Below the pieces are notes generated by a model. It did not search any database, had not been told where the DNA came from, and saw only the letters and a program-made list of their open reading frames with translations. Source: Flavobacteriales bacterium (GTDB taxonomy: Bacteria; Bacteroidota; Bacteroidia; Flavobacteriales_D; Crocinitomicaceae). From it: a stretch of 7,020 nucleotides of DNA. The position numbers and the translations under genes were made by a program. Numbering within the stretch: position 1 is the first letter of the stretch; each line of letters begins with the position of its first letter. Positions 1-6,617 of the stretch are shown here, piece after piece. The stretch spans positions 1 through 7,020 of the forward strand of contig CANHJY010000101.1 in NCBI GenBank assembly GCA_947461185.1, in the 5' to 3' direction.

Positions 1-1049
1 AAATGATTATCGGTAATCTCGATGAATCGGGTTATTTGAAAAGAGAAATTGATGCTTTGGTTGATGATTTAGCCTTTGCACTGAACCTAAATGTTACTGA
101 ACCGGAAGTAGAGGAAATTCTTGAAGTTATTCAAGAGCTAGATCCAGCAGGAGTTGGCGCAAGAGACCTTCAAGAATGTTTACTTATTCAAATAAACAGA
201 AAACAGGACGGAGACATTACCCGATTTACAGCTAAAGTGATTTTAGAGAAGTACTTTGAAGAATTTACCAAAAAGCATTATGAACGTATTGCTGCTAAGT
301 TGGAAATTGAAGATGAGGACTTAAAAGATGCCATTGAAGAAATACTCAAATTAAATCCTAAACCTGGAGGTTCAATGAAGGAATCTGCCAAGAACCATCA
401 GCAAATCATCCCAGATTTTATGATTACTGAATTTGAGGGGCAGCTGGAATTGAATATTAACGGAAGAAATGCTCCTGATTTAAAGGTTAGCAAGACCTAC
501 GAGCAAATGTTAAGAACATACGCCGAAGGAGCAAAAACATCCAAATCAGATAAAGAAGCTTTGCTTTTTGTAAAACAAAAATTGGATGGTGCGAAATGGT
601 TTATTGATGCTATAAAGCAAAGACAAAATACATTGCTTCATACCATGGAGGCCATTATGACCTATCAAAGATCATATTTCTTAACTGGAGATGAGACACA
701 ACTTAAACCTATGATTCTCAAGGATATTGCGGAAATTGTAAATCTGGATATTTCAACAGTTTCAAGAGTTGCAAATAGTAAATATGTCCAAACAGGATAT
801 GGGATTTTTCCATTGAAATACTTCTTCTCTGAATCACTTTCAACAGACTCAGGCGAAGAAGTTTCAACAAGAGAAGTGAAGAAAATCCTATCAGAAGCAA
901 TTGAAAGTGAAGAGAAAAGAAAGCCATTGACAGATGAAAAACTTATGGCATTGCTGCAAGAGAAAGGTTATAATATTGCGCGTAGAACTGTGGCAAAATA
1001 TCGCGAGCAGTTGAATATTCCAGTTGCAAGGCTTCGAAAAGAACTATGA
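1..1049 (+). CDS. rpoN: RNA polymerase sigma-54 factor RpoN, 5'-truncated by the window edge
   Basis: Sigma-54 directs core RNA polymerase to -24/-12 promoters and needs AAA+ activators to open DNA. The readable frame begins at position 3. Its first Met (IIGNLDESGYL) is internal, because this motif lies inside the core-binding region of the family; the glutamine-rich activator-interacting N-terminus is therefore outside the window. Counting from that Met, 348 residues are visible: the core-binding domain to about residue 220, a helix-turn-helix at about 239-264 (LKDIAEIVNLDISTVSRVAN), the typical GIFPLKYFFS segment at 267-276, and a perfect RpoN box, ARRTVAKYRE, at 326-335 (nucleotides 978-1007), which contacts the -24 element. 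The C-terminus is intact. The stop codon overlaps the start of the next gene as ATGA, which suggests translational coupling. Sigma-54 identity is certain; only the true start is unseen. Confidence 0.97.
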   Translation, partial: MIIGNLDESGYLKREIDALVDDLAFALNLNVTEPEVEEILEVIQELDPAGVGARDLQECLLIQINRKQDGDITRFTAKVILEKYFEEFTKKHYERIAAKLEIEDEDLKDAIEEILKLNPKPGGSMKESAKNHQQIIPDFMITEFEGQLELNINGRNAPDLKVSKTYEQMLRTYAEGAKTSKSDKEALLFVKQKLDGAKWFIDAIKQRQNTLLHTMEAIMTYQRSYFLTGDETQLKPMILKDIAEIVNLDISTVSRVANSKYVQTGYGIFPLKYFFSESLSTDSGEEVSTREVKKILSEAIESEEKRKPLTDEKLMALLQEKGYNIARRTVAKYREQLNIPVARLRKEL

Positions 1050-1696
1050 GGACTAGCGCTCAAATAATTTCTTGGTTGGGTATTCCTTTGTTCATGCCAA
1101 TCTATGCCCTCTTGATTGTTTTTTTTATTCCAGCTGAAAATGCAGTGGTATTTTCGAATTCTTTATTCTTCTTTCCCCTAGCTTATAAGCAATTCGTTTT
1201 GACTATTTTCATTTTACTCGGTGTGCTTGCTCCTGCCATGTCTTTCCTATATCTCAAACTGATCAATGTAATTTCTTCCATTGAAATGGAGGAACGTGGA
1301 GATAGAAATATCCCACTTTTGGTCACCTTAGTATACTGCCTGCTGCTTTATTTCTCATTTTTTTACATAATGAGTCTTAACATCCACTTGCCAAAGTATA
1401 TACAAGCATTACCTTTTGCTGGTGTCCTTGTAGCTGCCACTTGTATTTTCATAAATTACAAAATGAAAATAAGCCTCCATGCTGCTGGGACTGGAATTTT
1501 CACGGGTTTCATCATTGCATACTTAATGGAACAAGTTAGATTTGAATTTTGGTTGGTGCCGCTAGTGCTGTTAGTTAGTGGTTTGGTAATGTCAGCAAGA
1601 CTATTCCTAGAAAAACATACCCATTTTGAAATTTATTTGGGTTGGAGTCTCGCATTTTTAATAACTTTTCTAAGTACTTATTTTTATCCTAATTAA
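1046..1696 (+). CDS. Integral membrane protein with degenerate PAP2-phosphatase-like motifs
   Basis: This is a 216-residue, very hydrophobic protein with about seven membrane helices (near 9-29, 47-72, 89-110, 120-137, 147-164, 167-184 and 197-214). Three spaced motifs resemble the type 2 phosphatidic acid phosphatase signature in weakened form. EERGDRNIP (82-90) stands where K-x6-RP is expected. KISLHAAG (141-148) stands where PSGH is expected. SARLFLEKHTHFE (183-195) keeps the R-x5-H-x3-acid spacing of the third motif (R185, H191, E195). The two histidines match the general acid and nucleophile of PAP2 enzymes, but the phosphate-binding Lys is replaced by Glu80 and the PSGH motif is mostly lost. 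It could be a divergent lipid or polyprenyl phosphate phosphatase, or a PAP2 fold that has lost catalysis. The start overlaps the rpoN stop, so it is probably co-transcribed with rpoN. That it is a gene is certain; the PAP2 link is inferred from motif spacing. Confidence 0.85.
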   Translation: MRTSAQIISWLGIPLFMPIYALLIVFFIPAENAVVFSNSLFFFPLAYKQFVLTIFILLGVLAPAMSFLYLKLINVISSIEMEERGDRNIPLLVTLVYCLLLYFSFFYIMSLNIHLPKYIQALPFAGVLVAATCIFINYKMKISLHAAGTGIFTGFIIAYLMEQVRFEFWLVPLVLLVSGLVMSARLFLEKHTHFEIYLGWSLAFLITFLSTYFYPN

Positions 1697-1705
1697 ATTA
1701 TTCAA

Positions 1706-2515
1706 ATGAAAAAAAGCTTTTTTCTATTTTATATTGGTGTATGTGTAGCAATGATAACTTCATGTGGAGTCATGAATGGAAACGGTGGCTCAGGAGGCGG
1801 ATTTAATTTGTTTACCATAGACCAAGATAGAGAATTAGGTGCACAAGTTGCGTTTGAAATCGATAGTAATTCTCGCGAATATCCGCAACTTGATTCGGTA
1901 TCTAATGCTAAGGTTTACAAGTACTTGTATGACATCAGAGATAAAATTTTAAATTCCGGAAATGTCGACCTTAAAGATGAATTCAAGTGGCGCTTGAGAA
2001 TTATAAAGGATGATGAAGTACTGAACGCATTTTGTACGCCTGGAGGATACATCTACGTTTACACAGGTTTGATGAAGTACTTAGATACTGAAGACCAACT
2101 CGCTGGCGTTCTTGCGCACGAAATTGGTCATGCAGACAAAAGGCATTCCACCAGACAAATGACCACGATGTTTGGAATACAGTTGCTGCTCGATGTCATC
2201 GCTGGAGATAAAGTGGCGCTTAAACAAGTGAGTGGAGCCTTAATCGGACTTAAATTTTCTCGGAATCACGAAACCGAAGCCGACGAGTGTTCTGTTCGCT
2301 ATTTATGTCCAACAGATTACAATGCCGATGGTGGTGCTGGTTTCTTTGAAAAGATTGAAGCCGAAGGTGGAGGAAAAGTACCGGCGTTTTTAAGCACGCA
2401 CCCTGATCCCGGAAATCGAATTGAATTCTTCCATACGAAAAAAGCGGAATTGGAGTGCAAAGGAGCAAATGATTACAAAGATCAATATGCAGCAATGAAG
2501 GCTTTATTACCTTAA
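1706..2515 (+). CDS. M48-family zinc metalloprotease, predicted lipoprotein (BepA/LoiP protease-domain type)
   Basis: This is a 269-residue periplasm-facing protease. A lysine-led hydrophobic signal peptide ends in a lipobox-like ITSC, with Cys20 as the likely lipidated residue. No acidic surface-export signature follows the Cys, so it probably stays on the periplasmic side of the membrane. The zinc site is clear: HEIGH at 138-142 supplies two His ligands and the catalytic Glu139, and E-x3-D at 189-193 (ETEAD) supplies the third ligand, Glu189. THPDPGNR at 231-238 matches the conserved region that holds the regulatory His switch in BepA. There is no TPR domain, so it equals only the protease half of BepA and is closer in size to LoiP. 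Family members degrade misassembled outer-membrane proteins; applying that role here is inference. It starts 9 nt after the PAP2-like gene, and its stop overlaps the lysS stop on the other strand. Confidence 0.93.
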   Translation: MKKSFFLFYIGVCVAMITSCGVMNGNGGSGGGFNLFTIDQDRELGAQVAFEIDSNSREYPQLDSVSNAKVYKYLYDIRDKILNSGNVDLKDEFKWRLRIIKDDEVLNAFCTPGGYIYVYTGLMKYLDTEDQLAGVLAHEIGHADKRHSTRQMTTMFGIQLLLDVIAGDKVALKQVSGALIGLKFSRNHETEADECSVRYLCPTDYNADGGAGFFEKIEAEGGGKVPAFLSTHPDPGNRIEFFHTKKAELECKGANDYKDQYAAMKALLP

Positions 2516-4218
2516 GCGACTGCTTCTATCATAAGGGTCTCCCCTATTTTCGACACTTTCAGTAAACCTTGTTTTGTTAATGATTTTACAGCAACATCCC
2601 ATTGCTTATTGCTGAATCCACATTTCTCCTTTACTGCATTCAAATCTGAAGATCCAGAAGCTGACACCAAATCGTAAATGAGCTTTTCATTTTCGTTGAG
2701 TTCAATTTTTACAGTCTTAACCTCCGGTCGCATTTGTGGGAAAAATAGTACCTCTTGGATAGATGAATTATTCGTAAGCAACATAACCAAACGGTCAATT
2801 CCTATACCCATACCAGATGTTGGTGGCATTCCATATTCCAAAGCACGTAAAAAATCTTGATCGATAAACATCGCCTCATCATCTCCCTTTTCAGAAAGTT
2901 GCATTTGCTCTTCGAATCGCTCACGTTGGTCAATTGGATCGTTCAACTCCGAATACGCATTTGCGATTTCTTTACCATTAATCATTAATTCAAATCGCTC
3001 AGTAAGTTCAGGATTTTCTCGATGACGCTTGCACAATGGTGACATTTCGATTGGGTAATCCATGATGAAGGTTGGCTGAATATAGTGCCCTTCACATTTT
3101 TCTCCGAAAAGTTCATCGATTAATTTTCCTTTACCCATGGTTTCATCTACTTCAATACCTTGGGCTCGACATGCTTGGCGAAGTTCATCCTCTGATTTAC
3201 CATTGATATCATAACCTGTATGCTGAAGAATTGCATCACGCATGGTGATTCTAGCAAAAGGCGCCTTCATCGAAATCGTTTTATCACCTACCTGAATTTC
3301 CGTTGAACCACAAACTTCCGTTGTTACGCGCTGAATCATCTGCTCCGTAAAATCCATCATCCAATTGTAATCCTTATAAGCAACATAAATTTCCATTACA
3401 GTAAACTCTGGATTGTGCGTGCGATCCATTCCTTCATTACGGAAATCTTTTGCAAATTCGTATACACCATCGAAACCTCCAACAATCAATCTTTTCAGAT
3501 ACAATTCATTGGCAATTCGCAAATAAAGCGGAATATCCAAAGCGTTGTGATGTGTAATAAAAGGTCTTGCTGCCGCACCACCAGGGATCGGCTGTAAAAT
3601 AGGTGTTTCAACTTCTAAGTATCCTTTTTCATTGAAAAACTGACGCATGGCGTTCAATGTTTTAGAACGTTTAATGAAAGTTTCCTTTACTGGAGCATTA
3701 ACCACTAAATCCACATAACGCTGCCTGTATCGCATTTCCGGATCAGTAAAGGCGTCATGAATGTTACCATCTGCGTCGGTTTTTGGCAATGGTAAAGGCT
3801 TCAAAGCTTTACTTAATAAAGTAAATTCCTTAACATGAACCGATTGCTCTCCTACTTGGGTCGTGAAAAGCGTACCTTTTATTCCAATAAAATCACCTAA
3901 ATCAAGCAAACGCTTGAAAACGTCATTGTAAAGTGTTTTATCCTCACCAGGACACAATTCATCCCGATTAAAATAAACTTGAATGCGTCCTGTTGAATCT
4001 TGAATTTCAGCAAATGAAGCCTTACCCATTATGCGCTGACTCATCATTCTTCCTGCTAAACATACGGCTTTTCCTTCTTCAAACCCTTCTTTAATCGAAG
4101 CTGCAAAATCAGAAACTGGAAATAAATCAGCTGGATACGGTTCAATTCCCATTTCCCTCAATTTATTTAAATTCTCTCTCCTTTGTAATTCTTGTTCAGA
4201 CAATTCGAAAACACTCAT
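2512..4218 (-). CDS. lysS: Lysyl-tRNA synthetase, class II, with C-terminal extension
   Basis: The enzyme charges tRNA-Lys with lysine using ATP in the cytoplasm. The 568 residues comprise an N-terminal OB-fold anticodon-binding domain (about 52-140, including [20 protein letters not shown]), then the class II catalytic core. Motif 1 lies around 186-211 (ending [12 protein letters not shown]), motif 2 is [14 protein letters not shown] at 259-272, and motif 3 is GMGIGIDRL at 469-477. [17 protein letters not shown] and [10 protein letters not shown] are lysine-type signatures. E. coli LysS is about 505 residues; the extra part here is a tail of about 65 residues from 504 that reads like a winged helix (three helices, then a beta wing ending LMIEAVA). 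Such a tail is, to my knowledge, usual in Bacteroidota. The start has a good -7 promoter box 18 nt upstream. The stop overlaps the convergent protease gene by 4 nt. Confidence 0.97.
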   Translation of the reverse strand: MSVFELSEQELQRRENLNKLREMGIEPYPADLFPVSDFAASIKEGFEEGKAVCLAGRMMSQRIMGKASFAEIQDSTGRIQVYFNRDELCPGEDKTLYNDVFKRLLDLGDFIGIKGTLFTTQVGEQSVHVKEFTLLSKALKPLPLPKTDADGNIHDAFTDPEMRYRQRYVDLVVNAPVKETFIKRSKTLNAMRQFFNEKGYLEVETPILQPIPGGAAARPFITHHNALDIPLYLRIANELYLKRLIVGGFDGVYEFAKDFRNEGMDRTHNPEFTVMEIYVAYKDYNWMMDFTEQMIQRVTTEVCGSTEIQVGDKTISMKAPFARITMRDAILQHTGYDINGKSEDELRQACRAQGIEVDETMGKGKLIDELFGEKCEGHYIQPTFIMDYPIEMSPLCKRHRENPELTERFELMINGKEIANAYSELNDPIDQRERFEEQMQLSEKGDDEAMFIDQDFLRALEYGMPPTSGMGIGIDRLVMLLTNNSSIQEVLFFPQMRPEVKTVKIELNENEKLIYDLVSASGSSDLNAVKEKCGFSNKQWDVAVKSLTKQGLLKVSKIGETLMIEAVA

Positions 4219-4441
4219 TTTTCTTCATTTAAGGCACAAAGATATTTAAGAAAAATGAATAGTGCCCTTTAATAGGTGATTACGTGGATGAGGAAGCTTT
4301 AAATTTTGATTTAACTTGCTACAAAGTGCTCAAGTAAAATTGTCAATAAAACTGAAAAAGCCAAGCTCAATGGTGTATTTGCCAAAAGTAAAATCTAGGT
4401 GGCTACCCCTATGGCATGCGATGAGCAATGCACTTAAAACT
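4219..4441. other. Intergenic region between the LysE-type gene and lysS, with an unexplained GC-richer block
   Basis: The 223 nt separate two minus-strand genes. The lysS-proximal 50 nt hold the candidate promoter. From about 4366 to 4441 the DNA is less AT-rich than the other spacers and contains GGTGGCTACCCC and GGCATGCGATGAGCAATGC. A plus-strand open frame of 64 codons (4316-4510) crosses this block and runs antisense into the 3' end of the exporter gene. On the minus strand a frame runs from the exporter's end through the same block to a TGA near 4325. Neither has a recognisable domain. A weak ACTTG/CAAGT inverted repeat (4314-4335) has no T-run and is a poor terminator. I could not identify an RNA or regulatory element; a decayed gene or a dispersed repeat are both possible. 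Confidence 0.4.
4237..4244 (-). promoter_or_regulatory. Candidate -7 promoter box for lysS
   Basis: Read on the minus strand, TATCTTTG matches the Bacteroidota sigma-ABfr -7 consensus TAnnTTTG at every fixed base. It is followed by TGCC, and the lysS start codon is 18 nt further on, which would give a short leader. I found no TTG -33 element at the expected 17-23 nt upstream; the region there is TTAAAGGGCACT. The call therefore rests on the -7 box and its position. It implies that lysS is transcribed separately from the LysE-type gene upstream. Confidence 0.5.
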
Positions 4442-5095
4442 TTATTCAACAACAGAGCCTCTAAGATGACTCACAATGTTGCGCCAAGCTTGATAGAGAC
4501 CAATCATTAAAAAGACCGAACCATAAAAAATCATGAAGATAAATTGGTTGTCGTTAATCCAATCTCTATTTTCCACCCCAAGAAATGCGTAAATTACAAG
4601 GAGTGAAGCTGCACCGATTCCGGCACTTAAAGTGTAAATAAGAATAGACGAAGGACTATCATCCAAAATATTTCGGCGCTTTAGAAGTGTGCCCCAAAAC
4701 ATCCAAAACGGCATCTGAGAAGGTGTTACGAAACTCATACTTATTCCAAAGATAAAAGCACTTCCAGTAAACGATATTTTTTCAATTGCAGCACTTTCTA
4801 CTTTGAATAGTTCAGTAAACAGTATGTATCCACCATAACTTATTAACCCTATTACAAAAAGCCATTGCACCCCTTTTTTCCATTGATTTGGGATTTTAAT
4901 TCGGTGTAGAAGCGTTACTGCAAAGGCAGCATAAAACATTTCAATGATTACAGCACCAAAAACAAACCAGAGCGCCGCATCCAATGAATCAAATGCTGAA
5001 ACGTGAATTGTTGCCATGTTAAGTGTTCCAGGAGCCATTGAACCAAAGAAACTGATTGCAATACCAATTACGAGCAATTTAAGTTTAATTATCAT
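4442..5095 (-). CDS. LysE/RhtB-type amino-acid exporter family membrane protein
   Basis: This 217-residue inner-membrane protein has about six hydrophobic segments (near 4-26, 38-62, 76-97, 110-134, 150-172 and 183-204). The first segment is followed by APGTLNM (21-27), equivalent to the conserved PGP/PG motif that opens LysE-superfamily proteins. A related sequence, FVTPSQMPFW (122-131), starts the second half, fitting the family's internally duplicated design. LysE-superfamily members export amino acids or similar small solutes using the proton gradient. The substrate cannot be read from sequence; proximity to lysS is suggestive of lysine but not evidence. The start lacks a Shine-Dalgarno sequence, normal for Bacteroidota. 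A possible 42-codon gene ends 4 nt upstream, so the two may be co-translated. The 3' end overlaps an antisense open frame that I consider spurious. Confidence 0.85.
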   Translation of the reverse strand: MIIKLKLLVIGIAISFFGSMAPGTLNMATIHVSAFDSLDAALWFVFGAVIIEMFYAAFAVTLLHRIKIPNQWKKGVQWLFVIGLISYGGYILFTELFKVESAAIEKISFTGSAFIFGISMSFVTPSQMPFWMFWGTLLKRRNILDDSPSSILIYTLSAGIGAASLLVIYAFLGVENRDWINDNQFIFMIFYGSVFLMIGLYQAWRNIVSHLRGSVVE

Positions 5096-5099
5096 TTAA

Positions 5100-5228
5100 T
5101 TAATCTAGATCAAAATTTATATCTCCGAATGATAATTTCAGAGAAATCCATGTCTCAATTTTTTTTAAAGAATCATCCACAACAAGGATGGTTTCCAATT
5201 GATCTGATTGATAAAAATAATTATCCAT
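5100..5228 (-). CDS. Possible small protein of 42 residues, upstream of and coupled to the LysE-type gene
   Basis: An ATG-initiated frame (start codon at 5228-5226) runs 42 codons to a TAA at 5102-5100, leaving just 4 nt (TTAA) before the exporter's ATG. It begins MDNYFYQSDQLETILVVDDS and continues with LKKIETWISLKLSF and an acidic end, GDINFDLD. Nine acidic against three basic residues make it acidic and soluble, with no signal peptide or membrane helix. ILVVDDS resembles the first strand and acidic pocket of response-regulator receivers, but the rest does not continue as a receiver, so this may be chance or a remnant. Codon-like content and tight spacing argue for a gene. Against it: short length, AT-rich DNA, and no good promoter; TTTTG lies 15 nt before TATTTTCA, which is too close and off consensus. 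I do not recognise a family. It may instead be the exporter's leader. Confidence 0.4.
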   Translation of the reverse strand: MDNYFYQSDQLETILVVDDSLKKIETWISLKLSFGDINFDLD

Positions 5229-5355
5229 GGAATTAGTAATACAGGTTGTGAAAATACACTTTTACAGAGGTCAAAACGCTATTTTATCCCTCTTTTTTTC
5301 TAATTTTAAAGCGCTAAATTAAAAGCAATTCAATTATTCTGCTAAAACGCAAGCT
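5229..5355. promoter_or_regulatory. Divergent promoter region between the small ORF/exporter and the usp gene
   Basis: These 127 nt must drive transcription in both directions. For usp the nearest match to TAnnTTTG is TAATTTTA at 5301-5308, seven of eight counting the free positions, but no TTG lies at the proper distance upstream. AAAACGC occurs twice (5273-5279 and 5344-5350) and AGCGCT is a 6-bp palindrome at 5310-5315; both may be chance. No Shine-Dalgarno sequence precedes the usp start. Confidence 0.3.
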
Positions 5356-6171
5356 ATGAGTGCAAACATTATTATTCCTGTAGATTTTACAAAAGCCGCG
5401 GAGAAAGCTGCTGATTTTGCCATTCAATTAAACAGTAAGTTCAATTCTAAGTTGACTTTTTTACATATTATAGACAGTGAAGATAATAGGATAGCAGCAA
5501 CGGCTTCCCTTTCAGCCTTTGTCAGTAAACTGTCTTTAGGTTCGTTTGTAAGTGAGCAGCTCGTCGTTAAAGGTAAGTTTCTGGAAGATATAGGTAAAAT
5601 CGCAGATGCCTCAGACGCAGCATTGGTGGTGATGGGAACACATGGTGAACGAGGAATGCAGAAAGTATTTGGTAGTTATGCTTTAAGGGTGGTTGAAAGT
5701 TCGAAAAGACCCCTGTTCATCGTTCAAGAGGAATCACAATTCCATGATATTAAAACCATTGTACAAACAATAGATCTAGAAAAAGAAAGTGTGCAGGTAA
5801 TAAGGTATGCTGCAGCATTGGCCAAACGCTTTCAAGCCAAAGTTCATTTAGTTGGAGGAAAACACGATGACAGCCAATTCAAATCTAAAGTCAACACAAA
5901 CATGTTATTCTGTATTGATCAATTGAAGGAACAAGGAGTTGAATTTGAATTTCATTTCCTTGAAAGGAAACATTTCGACGACAATTTAATCGCGTTTTGT
6001 AAAGAAAACAAGGTAGACCTTTTGGCCGCGACCCATTATCAAAGTACCTTCTATGCCTTTTCAGATAAATTTGTTCAGCATTTGATTATGAATGAATTGC
6101 ACATTCCTATTCTTACAGTGGAAAGCGCTCAGACCTCCAACTCGGGTCAGTTTGGCGCCATGTTTGGCTAA
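5356..6171 (+). CDS. Universal stress protein, tandem UspA domains
   Basis: This 271-residue cytoplasmic protein is built from two UspA-like Rossmann domains. Domain 1 (about 3-125) starts with the strand NIIIPVDFT, where Asp10 is the usual adenine-contact position. It ends with MGTHGERGMQKVFGS (93-107), the nucleotide loop of ATP-binding Usps. The loop reads G-x2-G-x8-G-S, one residue shorter than the textbook G-x2-G-x9-G-S/T, a form I believe is common in Bacteroidota. Domain 2 (about 131-256) keeps the fold pattern (TIVQTIDLEKESVQVIRYA, VDLLAATHY, IPILTVE) but has no glycine loop, so it probably does not bind ATP. A short Gly/Ser-containing tail (NSGQFGAMFG) ends the protein. Such proteins act in stress survival; the specific trigger is unknown. 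It stands alone, with 191 nt before the next gene. Confidence 0.92.
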   Translation: MSANIIIPVDFTKAAEKAADFAIQLNSKFNSKLTFLHIIDSEDNRIAATASLSAFVSKLSLGSFVSEQLVVKGKFLEDIGKIADASDAALVVMGTHGERGMQKVFGSYALRVVESSKRPLFIVQEESQFHDIKTIVQTIDLEKESVQVIRYAAALAKRFQAKVHLVGGKHDDSQFKSKVNTNMLFCIDQLKEQGVEFEFHFLERKHFDDNLIAFCKENKVDLLAATHYQSTFYAFSDKFVQHLIMNELHIPILTVESAQTSNSGQFGAMFG

Positions 6172-6191
6172 ATTAAATTGTCTTATTTAAT
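6172..6191 (+). terminator. Weak AT-only hairpin just after usp
   Basis: ATTAAAT, the loop TGTCTT and ATTTAAT form a perfect 7-bp stem with a 6-nt loop starting one base after the usp stop codon. The stem has no G-C pairs and no T-run follows, so it would be a poor intrinsic terminator. Its placement is the only point in favour. Confidence 0.2.
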
Positions 6192-6279
6192 ATTATCAGG
6201 CTTTATCCAAAGACATTTTGGGTAAATATAGTTTGGCACATTTATACTTTCTACCGATAATTATTTTTACGCTCTTGAT

Positions 6280-6324
6280 TTTTATAAAATTAAGCCGAAA
6301 CTTTAAGTTAAAATTTTTATAAAA
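6280..6324. repeat. Paired palindromes TTTTATAAAA, possible toxin-antitoxin operator
   Basis: The self-complementary decamer TTTTATAAAA occurs exactly twice, at 6280-6289 and 6315-6324, with centres 35 bp apart. A partial third copy, TTTTATATTT, sits at 6335-6344, 20 bp beyond the second centre. All lie in the roughly 85 nt before the antitoxin start. Ribbon-helix-helix antitoxins normally bind palindromes in their own promoters, so these are candidate operator sites. The spacer is extremely AT-rich, which raises the odds of chance matches. I found no convincing -7/-33 pair in the 191-nt spacer. Confidence 0.3.
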
Positions 6325-6362
6325 GGTAAATAATTTTTATATTTATAATTCATAAATATGAT

Positions 6363-6617
6363 ATGGCAACATTTACCAGTTCACTTCCAGATTCGCTGCT
6401 TCACCTACTAGATGAAAAATCAAGAGAGCTTGCTATTCCTAAAAACAAAATCATAGAAAAAGCGCTTTCTATTTACCTAGAACAGCTTAACCGTGCGGCA
6501 TATATAAAATCATATAAACAAATGTCAGAAGATGCAAATACACTTGTTATTGCCGAAGAAGGTATGGCAGATTATATGAATCAAATCACTGAATCAGAGG
6601 AAGATGAAACAAGGTGA
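6363..6617 (+). CDS. Ribbon-helix-helix antitoxin of a MazEF-type pair
   Basis: This 84-residue protein would repress its own operon and neutralise the toxin encoded next to it. Residues 3-8 (TFTSSL) form the expected DNA-contacting strand. Residues 9-23 and 27-42 form the two helices (LPDSLLHLLDEKSREL; PKNKIIEKALSIYLEQL), a CopG/Arc-like ribbon-helix-helix rather than the AbrB-like fold of E. coli MazE. The C-terminal part (about 50-84) is acidic (ITESEEDETR) and suits a flexible tail that would wrap the toxin. The start is fixed by the ribbon strand; the ATG at 6358 is out of frame. The last 14 nt overlap the toxin gene, typical of coupled toxin-antitoxin genes. Confidence 0.85.
   Translation: MATFTSSLPDSLLHLLDEKSRELAIPKNKIIEKALSIYLEQLNRAAYIKSYKQMSEDANTLVIAEEGMADYMNQITESEEDETR

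Noticed and set aside
718..927. Minus-strand open frame inside rpoN
   Set aside because: It is fully antisense to well-conserved sigma-54 sequence and is leucine-rich low-complexity; a shadow frame.
2250..2495. Minus-strand open frame inside the M48 protease gene
   Set aside because: It is antisense to the zinc-site and HP-motif region, with His/Cys-rich composition caused by the coding strand.
2678..3597. Two plus-strand 60-codon frames inside lysS
   Set aside because: Both lie opposite conserved catalytic-domain sequence and show no protein-like features.
4316..4510. Plus-strand open frame of 64 codons
   Set aside because: It is antisense to the end of the exporter gene, has no recognisable domain, no promoter or ribosome site, and a basic composition typical of shadow frames. 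The block it crosses is reported as an intergenic oddity instead.
5171..5193. Hairpin AATCATCC/GGATGGTT as an intrinsic terminator
   Set aside because: No T-run follows on either strand and it sits upstream of the exporter inside the possible small ORF, not after a gene.
6232..6248. Sigma-54-like promoter: TTTGGCAC followed by TACT at the -12 position
   Set aside because: The -24 half is good, but the -12 half should be TTGC and its GC is missing. It also lies over 110 nt from the next start codon.
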